Below are positions 1 through 10,949 of a stretch of 64,000 bases of DNA, piece after piece. Source of the stretch: Artocarpus heterophyllus (taxonomy: Eukaryota; Streptophyta; Magnoliopsida; Rosales; Moraceae); assembly GCA_025403435.1 (NCBI GenBank), contig CM046343.1, forward strand, positions 25,451,126-25,515,125, read 5' to 3'. Positions within the stretch are counted from its first letter, which is position 1, and each line of letters starts with the position of its first letter. The notes beneath the pieces were generated by a model that was given only the letters and a program-made list of their open reading frames with translations, was not told the origin of the DNA and did no database searches. A program made the position numbers and the translations under genes.

Positions 1-820
1 CTGGATACGGAGTACTTGATGCTCTCGAAACGCATCCTACTTAAGGTCTGATCTTTTGTTTATCGATGTTTTTGTATTCTCTAAGCATGCATAATATGGA
101 TAGCTGGTATACGGAGTGCCTTGTACTCTCAAAACGTATCCATATCATGTTTGTAATGTGTAATACTCTGTCAATATTATGTGGAAGTACCAAAGTCAGT
201 TATGGGGATATTCCATATGAAATATGAGTATATTATTTGGGTTGACTGCTTGTGTCATGAGGATAGCTGTTTAATGAAAAATATGTCGGGTTTGTCTACA
301 ACTCTGAGATTCCGTTTAATATCTCTATGAATAAGTTTAATGTATGGTTTTGAATAGAAGTGCTTGTGATATATGTTTTAAGATTATGTTTTAGTTTATT
401 AGTTGAGGTATGAAATCAAATATATTTGACTTTTCCTTACTCAAAAAGGAAAAGGAACCTAAAGATGAAGTATATAAAACTTCTCTGGCAATCTCCTTAA
501 ATGTGATTGTAAATCACAGTCCATGGACAATGAATGACTGGAATCATGGTATGGTCAATATATATGTCTGATCAGATTCCTAGACCATTATACGGTGTTA
601 TAAGTTGAAACTTGTTAGAAATACTCTCATTGAGGGATTTAGAATTTAGAGTAAGATTTATTATGCAAGTAACCAAGTGGAGATACGATGACTTGAATTT
701 GGAGGACAAACAACATTAACGGTTTTGACTCGGAATTGGAATCATAATGGAATCAAAATTTTTATTAGTATTGCTAGAATTGAAATTTCGAGGACGAAAT
801 TTCTTTAAGGGGGGTAGAGC
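1..820 (+). mobile_element. 3' internal end of a Ty3/gypsy-type LTR retrotransposon (partial)
   Basis: The last bases before the LTR, around 783-820, read as the usual tail of a Ty3-type element. There is a 'cgaggacgaaatt' stretch, which in this family sits at or just after the end of the polyprotein, followed by a purine-rich tract (aaggggggtag, 808-818) that fits a polypurine tract. No long reading frame survives upstream. Positions 1-39 and 101-140 are imperfect copies of each other, about 100 bp apart, so the non-coding spacer holds a short tandem duplication. The rest of the element lies left of the window. Assignment to Ty3 rests on this 3' signature, not on visible protein domains. Confidence 0.65.
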
Positions 821-3172
821 TGTGACATCCGTTATTCTCCTAACGGGTATTAAGGTAGTTAAATTAATTTTTAGTGTATAAAAAAAATTGCTTCATTTAA
901 ATTTATTTTACAATATTAATTTTTATCTATTTTTAAATTTTCTAAAATTCTCTTATATTTATTTAGTATGTTTACTAAAAAGCCTTAGAACTTCTAATAA
1001 ATCTCAAAAATGTTATATTGGCATTATGTGTGTTAAAGTCTCTAGATGAGACATAAGGATATCTTTTCCAACTACTCTTGACCCTCATTTTCTATATTTC
1101 TTCCGTGACATGCTTCAACATGTCTCCTCCATAATTGCTTATATCACTTCTCTTCAAAGACTTCATCTTTTCTTCCTTTCTCTTCCACAGTTTCCACACT
1201 CTTCTTCTCATTTCTTTGCTGAAGCAAAATACTTAGAGAACTTCTTCAAGGCAGCCATAAAAATCAGCCACCATCACCTCCATTTGAGCAAGAATTTCAG
1301 TCATACCGAAGTAAAGGACCCTGTTTTGAAGCCATTTCAAGCTTCCAACTAACCATAATCCGAGGTTAGAATCTTATGAACAAATTTAGTTTTTCATTTA
1401 TAAATTTTCTTTTATACTAAAGGATTATTCAAATTTGCGTCCTTAAACCTAAGTATATGTTTGTTGCTATTTTGGAGCATATGTATAAAGTCTAAGTGTA
1501 TATGCCCTAGACAAAAAATTTATATTGTAAACTTTGTAATACCTCTATGGGCAATGGCTATTTCTTGAAATTCTGGGATTAAATTAAAATGAATTTTATG
1601 AATTGGTTTGCATATTTGAAAAGTAGCATCCTAAGCTTTCTAACGAGCTATCATAAACCTAAATCGGAGTTGTATGTTATTTTCTAAGAATTATTCAATT
1701 TTTGGATTGGAAACTAGTAAATCTGCCAGTTTGTTATGGCATACCAGCTGCTAACCTGAACCAAGAACGCATCTTTGCTCACCACCTAATTCTTTAATGT
1801 CTTGCAACCTTTCCAATATTATCCTAAGTGATTGATGAATCTTATTAGGGACTAAAACATATAGATTACTTGTTCACATTTTATATTGTGTTAAGACAAA
1901 AATTGTTTACTGTGGTATTCAAAAGAGATTTACATAAAAGCTTTAATGGCATACTAGTAAGATAGGTTTACACATGATTTATTTATGAATGTAGTTGTAT
2001 GTTGTGCTTTAGTTTTAATTGTCCTTATGCACGCCTTAGGATCAAGGGAGTATGGAGCTAACGTTAATTGATTCCAGGATTAAAAGATTGTTGATAAGCT
2101 TGAAAGGTAGGGATTCTATTACTCATCTTTTGCGAGGTTTTTATAGAATTAAAATTGATTGTTTTGCCGCAATATATATATATATTTATGTTGAACTGAT
2201 ATTATATGAGTATTACATATAAAAGTATGACATGGACTCGTCTTGTATTGTACGGCGAGGAACTTAATGAATTGACACATGTTATAAATTGAGAAGCATG
2301 GTTAGAAAAACTGACTCTATTAATAATGATTTAATAAAGAGAAATGGTGAGACATGAAGAGGGCGGCGGTTACGTCCTTGGGCATGAATACCCTAAAAGG
2401 TAAAATAGGGGGAAGGTGATGACGCTTCCTTGGGTTGAAAGTCCCAGAACACACTGTACAGGAATCGACATGGTGAGGACTCGAGGCTTGATGTCCCCTC
2501 ACCGGAACACCCTTGGAATTTTTAGAGGGTGATCAAGCACGCCATTTGGGTTTTCGATGAGTTGAGTAATACTCTATTATACCTAAGAACAATGATGATT
2601 GGTAATATTTGTATAATTGTGTAATTATGAAACTTGGTAATGATTAACTATGGTATCTACAAGATGTGATCATAATAAACCTCATAATCTGGAATATGAT
2701 GTAACCTACTAACCATGCAGGTTTTAATGTGGTAATGATAAAAACCTAAAGGTAAGTAATGGTTTTCTCTACTGAGCATAGTGTCGCTTATTCCCTTATA
2801 TTTTTATCTTTTCAGGACTCACTAAGTGTGAGGTGGTTATGAGAAAAATAGTTGAGGAAGCGATGTAGCTATATTACATTGGAACTGCTTCAATTGTTAA
2901 GAATGTTCTTCATGATAATGTAAGCATCAATTGTTATTTTCTGTGACTGTATTACAATGTGTTGAGGGTTAAAATGATGATGACGACAGTTTATAATATT
3001 AAATTTAAGGCGCTACATTAAACTGTGGATTATTTGTCGATTATATTTTTATTTTTGATATTGAGAGTTTTTATTTAAGCCCCAGGCAACTTTATTTTTA
3101 AGGTTTTACTTTTATTTTTGATTTTTATTTTATCTCATTAAAAACTGTTAACCCCCATATAGGAGCGTTACA
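821..3172 (+). repeat. Long LTR (about 2.35 kb) of the Ty3-type element
   Basis: The left edge starts TGTGACATCC directly after the polypurine tract, and the right edge ends GGAGCGTTACA. The TGT...ACA termini and the distance fit one long LTR. Its partner is outside the window, so neither the second LTR nor a target-site duplication can be checked. Inside, there is no credible gene. An 80-codon frame at 1110-1352 lies in CT-rich sequence and matches nothing I recognise. The right boundary could shift by a few bases. Confidence 0.6.
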
Positions 3173-6100
3173 CAAATTTATTAACAAGTATACAGTATAG
3201 GTTAAATTTGACATTAATTATAACATTGTGTTAGAAAATAGTTTTCTCCTCCAAATACTAAAGTTAGCATTGACACAAAAATTTTACATTGCATTGGAGG
3301 ATATGCTTGTTAAATCATATGCACTTTTTTTTCTATAAATTGAGATTTCTAATATTGTGATAATTGGAGTCTCGCTCTCCAAAAATAGAAATGCAACTAC
3401 AAGTACCACAACAACATCAACAATAATGGATTGCCATCTGTCAATTAATTTTTCGTCATGTATCTTTGAATGAGTTGGAATAGCTGCAGGATGTATTTTT
3501 TTTCTTCTTTTTATAAAATGTGTCCAGAATTTGATATTCTATCGTTCCATTTTTAGACCCCGAGCTCGGCCTATGAGCTTTGCGACATTGGGTGTGGTGA
3601 TGGATGATCAAGTTATTTTCGTTATATTAGTGGATCCTAGGATTCTTTAAATGACAAAAGGGACGGAGGACATGATGACGTCAATAATCTCTTTTTTAAT
3701 ATAGGAAAAAAAAATCAGTAGGGTTTTACTTGTAAAATATTGAATTTATTGGTTGTATCGTATGGGACATTGACAAGAGGAGAAAAATATATTATTGAAA
3801 TGTCGACAAGTGATCAAAGGAGAGACCCAAAAATAAAAATAAAAAAGTACAATAAAAGGGAAAGAGTCCTATGAGTATGGGGCAATTACTCTTGCAAGCT
3901 TGAAAGAACGCTACAAAAGACCATTGGAGGGTCCATACCATAAGACAATAAGCACAAAAAAAAAAAAAGGGAAGAAGAAGAAGAAGAAGAAAGGGACCAC
4001 TATTTTGCACCTCTGTGGCTTTTCTCCCCACTCCACTTGATCCTAAATGGATATTCCCTCCATTAATTGTTCTGGAAAAGATCCTACAATAATTCAAATG
4101 TGGTGTTTTTGAGAAAAGTTGAAACTTTATGGTTTCAATCGTAAATTATATCATGTGAGAGCTTTACACTGTAACATACTTTTTACATTGTAACATGTGT
4201 AAATTTTACAATATTTACGGTTAGAACTATATGGTTAAAACTACAACTCTAAACAATTTAGTAAAGAATAACTTCACCCCAATTGATCTTGAGAAATTGG
4301 TTTATAACTGAAAAACTAGTACAAGTACACTACAATTATTAAACATTGACCATACTTACGATTATTAAATATCGACTATATTTCACAAATAGTTTGTTTT
4401 TTTAATAAGTGTCATTATTATCGCATGTTTGAACATTTAAGGTGAAAAGATTACCTAGGTGCATCTTTTGAAATAACAAAAATAGTGTATAATAGCTCAA
4501 CTGTGAGAAGTAAAAGATTTTTTTTTAGCTCTTTTGTTGGACTAAGAGTGATGTAAGAAGGTAGATTTTCCTGTCAAATGTTGTCGTGTCAATTTACGTG
4601 TCAATTTTCTCTTTAAAAAACATGTGTCAATTTTCCAACCACAGAAACAAATTGATTTTTACTTGAAAGTTGATTTCTAATGAAAAATGTAAGATTCACA
4701 AGTTGTCAATCAAGGGTTTTATTTTATTTTATTTTATCTTTTTTTCAGTTAGAACGGAATTTTTTGTGCCAAGATTTGGTACTCAACTAAACACTAGTAG
4801 GCCAACATGCAATTTCGTACGAGACTCGTTATACATCTTTTTTTTTTTTTTTTTTTTTTTCTTTTGAGAATTCTAATACGATTATCAATTTGAAAAATCG
4901 TTTTAGTTTCTAAAACAATTTGGATATTGGATAGCATTTTTTTCATTTTAAAGTTCACCTCAATCCTCATCATCTTAGTACTTTCTTATATGGGAACTGT
5001 TTCTCAAGAAGATGGAAGAGGAAAGTAATTATCACATTGTAACCAAAAAAAAAAAAAAAAAAAGCAGGTGACTCCAAAAAGAAAGAAAAAAGGCGAATTT
5101 TTTGGGACGAGAGAGGGAAAAAAAATAACCACTTTTTAGTATTTGTCGACTAAAATCAATCGACACATCTCAATTACAGTTAATTGATAAATATCGTGTT
5201 TCCTGACTATATCAAACCATTTTCTTCATGATTAGTATATTAGCTTATTTGTTAAAAGGAAAACAATAATAATGTTATGGATACGAATTTTAATCCTAAA
5301 TTCTGTACCAGCTGATGAATTATCATTCTTTTATTAACTGGTAATTAAAACATTGCCTCATCAATAAGGTTATCTTTACCTATAGAAAAATAACAACTCA
5401 TACAATGATACAGATTAGAGCTTACGATTCCTGCCATTTTTCAAATAAAAATACAAATCCATTTACTACAAAAAGAGTAGAAATCAATTTTGGTGGCATA
5501 ATGCCAGGAGCACATACCAACATAATTTGGGGGCCTCCATTGCCAACAATAACTAGCTGCGCTATGATACGCAGGGAGTTGTTCCGCTCCCAAACAAAAC
5601 CCAAGACAGCTTCGTTTTGAAAAAAAAAATAATTAAAAATAAACAAACAATAAAAAGATTAACAAAATCTAGTGAATCACTCGTCTAAGCCAAAGAAGAA
5701 ATCTTACAGGATTTTGGTATGATGGTTAGAACTATTAATTAGAACTGTAAACATTATAACATGTGAGATCTTTATACTGCAGTAATTTTATTTTTTTTTA
5801 CTGTAGCATGTGTAACTTGATCGCTATTTGGATGGGACAAAAACCAATAACCAATGAGAATGATGGCTTAAGGTACATGCTGGCAGACTATATAACTTTT
5901 TAATGTTTCAAATGGTATTCAACCAATCAAATTATAACACATCATTTAATAAAAATCATGCAAAAGTCAGTTAGACACTATTTTAAATTTTTTAAACATT
6001 GTGTCATAAAAGAATTGGTTAGACACTATTCTGGACACCAAAATTGAACGGAGGATTTAAATCTTATGTTGATCATTTTGGTAAAATGCAATTTTTATAT

Positions 6101-7655
6101 TTGCAAGTTGCTTTAATGTAAATCATTCATTAGATGTCCAATAATTCAATGTGTCTCAATAAGAACCACTTCTTTTAGCTCAAGCACACACCAAACTAAA
6201 GCACATTTTTTTAAGCCTGCAATCAAAATCCAACACACTTTCATGGTGTGAGCAAACGAAAAAGAGATTAGATTAGAGTTTTGTCACATTTCTCAAGCTA
6301 TCAAATCGAGCACACCCCTATTCAACCCTTACACAATCAATGGACCCTACCTGATAGGACCCATCCGTCTGGTGGGCCCACCCAATGTGAGAAAAAAACA
6401 GGCTTACCCCATCAGTTAAACAACATTTTCAATCAAATATATAGTCCACGGTAACACCTAGATGTGGCACTTGGGCCACCACTGACATGGGGCCAACTTG
6501 CCATTTGCCATAGACCATCATAGAAGACAAGGAAATGGAATGCAATTTTCACAGCCAAAGTTGGACTTGAACTATTAGAGAGTTAATCAACTTCAACAAT
6601 GCAAACTGGTTTCTTCTTTAAACCCTGGTTGAAATAAGCCTCATCCAAACATTTTCAAGCAGAAAAACGCTTCTTGAATGTACCAACAGAAAGTAGCATA
6701 TGTTGAACAAAAGCAACTAAAAGCACTTTCTTCTAAGCCAACAACAGAGAAAATTCAGGATAATTCACCCAGATACTGACATCTCAGACTAAGGGCTATC
6801 CCATTAGTTCAAATGCAATCTGGACTCAAGCATTCATATCTACAGATGTGATGATAAGACAAATATTAGAGCATCTTGGACAGAAACTTCATATTTGGTA
6901 AAAGGTATATAAGAAAGCAACATTTTTAAATGGCTGTGGCTTAAAAAGAGAGGCCAGAAATGGAAAACAGTGCCTTCAAAAAAAAAAAAAGAAATGGAAA
7001 ACGGTTCCCTGATTAATGCACATAAATACACATGCTCATATGCTGCAGAACACAAAAAACGTGTCTATTTTCTAAGAGGCTATTCACTAACTTTTTTTTT
7101 TCCCCTAATAGCAGGGCCAGGGGTAGTGTATCCGGACATGCATCAAAATGTATGAACAATGCTGTATAAAACTGGTGATCATAACCACAGATTTTCAACT
7201 CATCAAAAATCCGATTATGGTACAAGGTCCCACGCAGTTTTATAAGTCAATTTCTATCTGTTCAAGAGCACATGCTAAAGACATAAGCACTCGACATTAT
7301 TCCGCGGTTAACACCTGTCCATTTTGTAAAATATATATATATATATACACAAGAAAATAACGTGTTCAGTTATGACAATATATACAGGACCATACACTAG
7401 CACACAGGCCTAATACAACATAAGCTAACTCATGAATCAAAACTGCCTCGACTTGAGTGAGTTCTAATAGGGGGAAAAATGTATCTTCCTTGAGTAATGG
7501 AAAGGAAATATGGGGATTTACTTACAGTTCTCTCGATAGAAAAATGTATCTTCCTATTTTAATATTTGAATTCCCATACAGCTTGGCAATAATGCCACTC
7601 TGGCTTATTTTAAGGAAAGAAATTTCAGAAAAAGTTTACCCATTTGCAACTGGGG
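3173..7655. other. Gene-free interval with MITE remnants and homopolymer runs
   Basis: No coding region is supported. The stretch has poly-T and poly-A runs (4841-4861, 5044-5063), a GAA run near 3973-3990 and an (AT)n tract near 7330-7348. Two stretches, about 4118-4310 and 5713-5835, match the dispersed MITE family described under the findings. The right end, just below 7656, should include the 3' untranslated region of the EYA-like locus on the minus strand. Confidence 0.6.
5713..5835 (+). mobile_element. Dispersed MITE family M1, degenerate copy
   Basis: It contains GGTATGATGGTTAGAACTAT, TAAACATTATAACATGTGAG and TTACTGTAGCATGTGTAAC in M1 order. The right terminus is not clear. Confidence 0.6.
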
Positions 7656-9986
7656 TCATTCTTTATTGTCTTCGAGATCAGGATTCCCGTACACAACAGA
7701 AAGATAGAATCTGATGGTCCTCAGTGTGAGGCCTGGAAACCTGTGAGAGCAACCTGGTCGCGGGTCGATTTTAATAAATGGCCATCGCATGAATTCAGCA
7801 GCTTCACACTCCTCCCATCCATCGCCAATTACACAAAAACGGACATTTGGGCACTTAAAATGTTCTTTCATCCATTGAAAGCATTGAAGTTTCCCCACAT
7901 CCCATGAACTATAGACTGCAGAAATCAAAGATATGTCTAAACATATTTATGCAACTCTTAAAAAAAAAAAAACGCAGTGCCCCATTAGAGAGGTGCAATA
8001 ACAGAATGGATAACAAGGTGTGCATGTTTTGACAATGAGAAGACTATACAACAAAAAGTACACACTATATAGCATTCAAAGCAGGTCCATCCTCTAACAA
8101 AAGATTAACATGTGTCCAAACAATGATTACTGACATTAGAAGGGAAAAAGCGATGTCTCACCATTTTCATGTGTTATAATATTGTCAAGTCGAAAGAGCA
8201 AGCATTTCACAAGGCTGGGAATCAATGATCTAGATGTCACTAAAACATTGATGTGTTGAGAATTTGTAGCGACGGAGTCAACAATTTTATCAGCAGGGGC
8301 AATAGATGTTTGTTCCTTCCCAGTAGAACACTCCTCCAAGAAAGTGCATGCTATATAAGACCAATGCAATATAGAGGGAGATCAGTTCCCCTTAAGAATC
8401 AATTCTCTCTTTTGTTTGTTTATATATTAAATAATTCAGAAATGCTCAAACCATAAAATTAAAGGTCTAAACTCTTAGGTTGGACAATTCTCAATGGACC
8501 CAAAAAAAAAAAGAAAAGAAATGCAGTCTAATATTAATTGACATATACCGCTTAACACCAATTTAAAACCATGAATCACAATAGGATAGAATACCTGAAG
8601 AAAGCCATCCATCTGTATATTTGTCAATCATATTACACAAGTCATCCAAGTGCTTTATCATCTCTTGATCAAAAACACTATTCGAACCCTGAAACAATGG
8701 GGAATAGTTGGACCATTGGTTAGGTTGCAGAAATTAGACCATTGTTTTTGTAGGCACAATTGTCAACAAAGAAAAAAGAGAAACAATAACAAAAAGACAA
8801 ACACAAAGACGAGGAAAAATAAAACCCTATAAATATATATATATATATATATATGTGCATGAGCAATAAGAGTGTACTGAGATTTAATTGTGAATAAACA
8901 ATGGAATAGAATACCTCACAATCAATACCAACTACAACAACTAGAAACAATGAATTATCATTCTACAAAATCTTTGCGGAAACCAGTAATACCTTTAAAT
9001 ACATTCCTTCTTGCTTTGCAAAGTTTTAAAACCTTTCCTATACTTCGGCTTTACTCCAGTCTTATTCATTATTGTTTCAAGTACAACAAATAAGCAACTA
9101 ATTCCTAAAGGGGTTGCCTAAAAAGACACCTTTGCATCTATATCAGTAATACAACAGTGCAATGCAATCTATATCAACCTAAACCCTTCAATGATGCGTA
9201 GTTTGCATACCACAACACGGAGACGGGTAAGGGCTAAGAAGACTGGTAAGGTAATTGCATGGTGACAACAACCACAACATGATAAGACATAAAGAAAAAT
9301 GCCAAAGAGCTAAAATAGTGTTAACATTCTACTACATTTGATTGTATGATTTTTGCAGGTCCGTTATATAGTAATAGTAGCTCCAATTTCCAAAAAGCAA
9401 TGAACTGTTGCTAGGTCCTAGTTCCAAAAAAGCAATGAACTGTTGATTTAAAATTCTCACCTGTTTATACTTGTGGGAGATAATTCGATGTCTATAAGCG
9501 AGTTTTCTTTTGTTTGCGTCGTCGTATGGAGGGCCAAACCTATCTTGGTTAAAATCATAGTTAGCCATCATCGTAGTGGCTCAAATACTTATAAAAGGTT
9601 TGTTGTAGTTCTCAATCTGCATCACCAATATGTGTTAAAAAAGAAAAAGTTAGGTTTCTTTTTTTTTTTGTTTAACCCAGAAAATTACAAGCATATGATT
9701 TGCTACCCATGCCCTATGGTAGAGAAAAATCAAAGTTTACCTCTTCATAAAAGAAATGATTGTCACACAAATCAAGGATGTGTTTCTCCCACATCCTTCC
9801 TATATCCACACCTTCTTGTACATTCTTTGAACGATTGAAAGCCTCTGCATATGTTCCATTCAACAAAGACTTGAGAAGTATAAGAGTCTCATCCATGTCC
9901 CATATATACATATTTATTTTCTGATCCAAGGAGTTCTCAGCCAACCCTTTTGTCCTCTGGTCAATAACACCTGTACTTTCACCCAT
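7656..9986 (-). pseudogene. EYA: EYES ABSENT (EYA) HAD-family phosphatase homologue, five coding exons, disrupted in the second
   Basis: Plant EYA proteins are aspartate-based (HAD) tyrosine phosphatases. Reading leftwards, the coding exons are 9986-9741, 9616-9461, 8688-8595, 8350-8162 and 7915-7656, joined by GT-AG introns in phases that connect. Exon 1 holds the catalytic motif I, YIWDMDETL, then GTYAEAFN and MWEKHIL. Exon 2 carries YDFNQD and NKRKLAYRHR. Exon 4 has HINVLVTS, with the motif II Thr, and SLVKCLLFRLDN. Exon 5 has CVIGDGWEECEAA (motif III acids), SHRFPGLT and the stop. Exon 2 is broken. After the codons for NKPF it loses frame, meets TGA, and the expected LSHYDDG reads in another frame before the original frame returns. 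By comparison with what I know of the family, this fits one 1-nt and one roughly 11-nt deletion. The ATG at 9986 also has an in-frame TAA just upstream, while another frame there reads EKLLNSVIDTTVDK, possibly a shifted N-terminus. Family call is firm. Pseudogene status assumes no assembly error. Confidence 0.8.
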
Positions 9987-10627
9987 ATTTTATCTACTGT
10001 GGTGTCAATTACAGAATTTAGGAGCTTTTCTCCAGCCTGGTACATAAAAAGAGGGCAGAATTAGATGTATAGACATACAGCAAAGAATTTAAAATATTCT
10101 ACAGATAGAAAGAAAGAAAAAAAAATTATACAGTATAAAACATGAATACTATTATAATAATTAATATGTAATTTTGCAATTCCTGAAATATTTCCAAAAA
10201 AAAAAACTACAGTTCAACTCCACTCTCATAAATTTGCCAAAGAGCGTAATTTTACTAAGAAGAGCCATTTTAGCTATTATATCAAATTAAATCCTTCTCA
10301 AAACCCACATTGAAAAACAAAATTTGCGTCATTTTCTGAAGAATAATAGAATAAAATGTTCCACCAACATAATAATGTTTAGATAACTGCATACAAAACA
10401 AAATAATTTGCATGAAAAACACCTCCTGAAATTATTTCTAGGACTAGGGACCGAGAAAAAGTAATGAATTTGAAAATTTTTCATTCTAGTTCCAAACGAA
10501 TTGCAATCAAAATTAACAGTGCACACTCAGCGGAGATATAAAAATCTAATTACAAGTCAATTAACACCAAGTATATAGATATAGAATATTTTATATACGT
10601 TTAAACAAGAGGAAAAAAGATTCGTAC

Positions 10628-10740
10628 CTGAAATGGAGATCAGCTGAGGCAGCTGGGAAGGAAGCATTCCTCGACCAAGACTGCGTCTGGGAATGCCATT
10701 AAAGGAAGAAAACCGAATAATGAAATGAAAGAGTGAAGAA
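10628..10740 (-). other. Probable 5' untranslated leader exon of the EYA-like locus
   Basis: On the minus strand a splice donor reads TTTCAG/GTACGA with the exon ending at 10628. The next acceptor candidate is CAG near 10040, which would join a short leader to the exon with the ATG at 9986. The exon start (right edge) is approximate. No protein is supported here; the open frames across 10557-10921 cross the duplicated promoter sequence and look accidental. Confidence 0.35.
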
Positions 10741-10749
10741 AGACCCACT

Positions 10750-10949
10750 TTACTTGGGCCGGCCTTATAGCGGCTCTACATATTTGGATTGGGCTCAGCT
10801 TGCACAAAGACTTGAGTCCGTTTGGAAACTTGGTTTGCACGAAAACACTGTACTTGGGCCGGCCTTCTAGTATCTCTACATATTTGGGCTGGGCTCGGCT
10901 TGCACAAAGATTTAAGGCCATTTGAAAACTTAGTTCAAACCAAAAATTT
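10750..10949. repeat. Two-copy 100 bp tandem duplication upstream of the EYA-like locus
   Basis: TACTTGGGCCGGCCTT occurs at 10751 and again at 10851, and the flanking sequence (CTCTACATATTTGG, TTGCACAAAGA) repeats in register with a 100 bp period. The copies differ at several positions, so the duplication is not very recent. It sits just upstream of the probable EYA leader exon, in promoter position for that locus. Confidence 0.85.

Noticed and set aside
4841..4861. Poly-T run as a possible retrotransposed poly-A tail
   Set aside because: No target duplication or recognisable transcript sequence is attached; similar runs occur throughout the window.
10557..10921. Minus frames upstream of EYA
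   Set aside because: They span the 100 bp duplication and translate both copies as repeats; the leader exon has a donor here and no protein signature.
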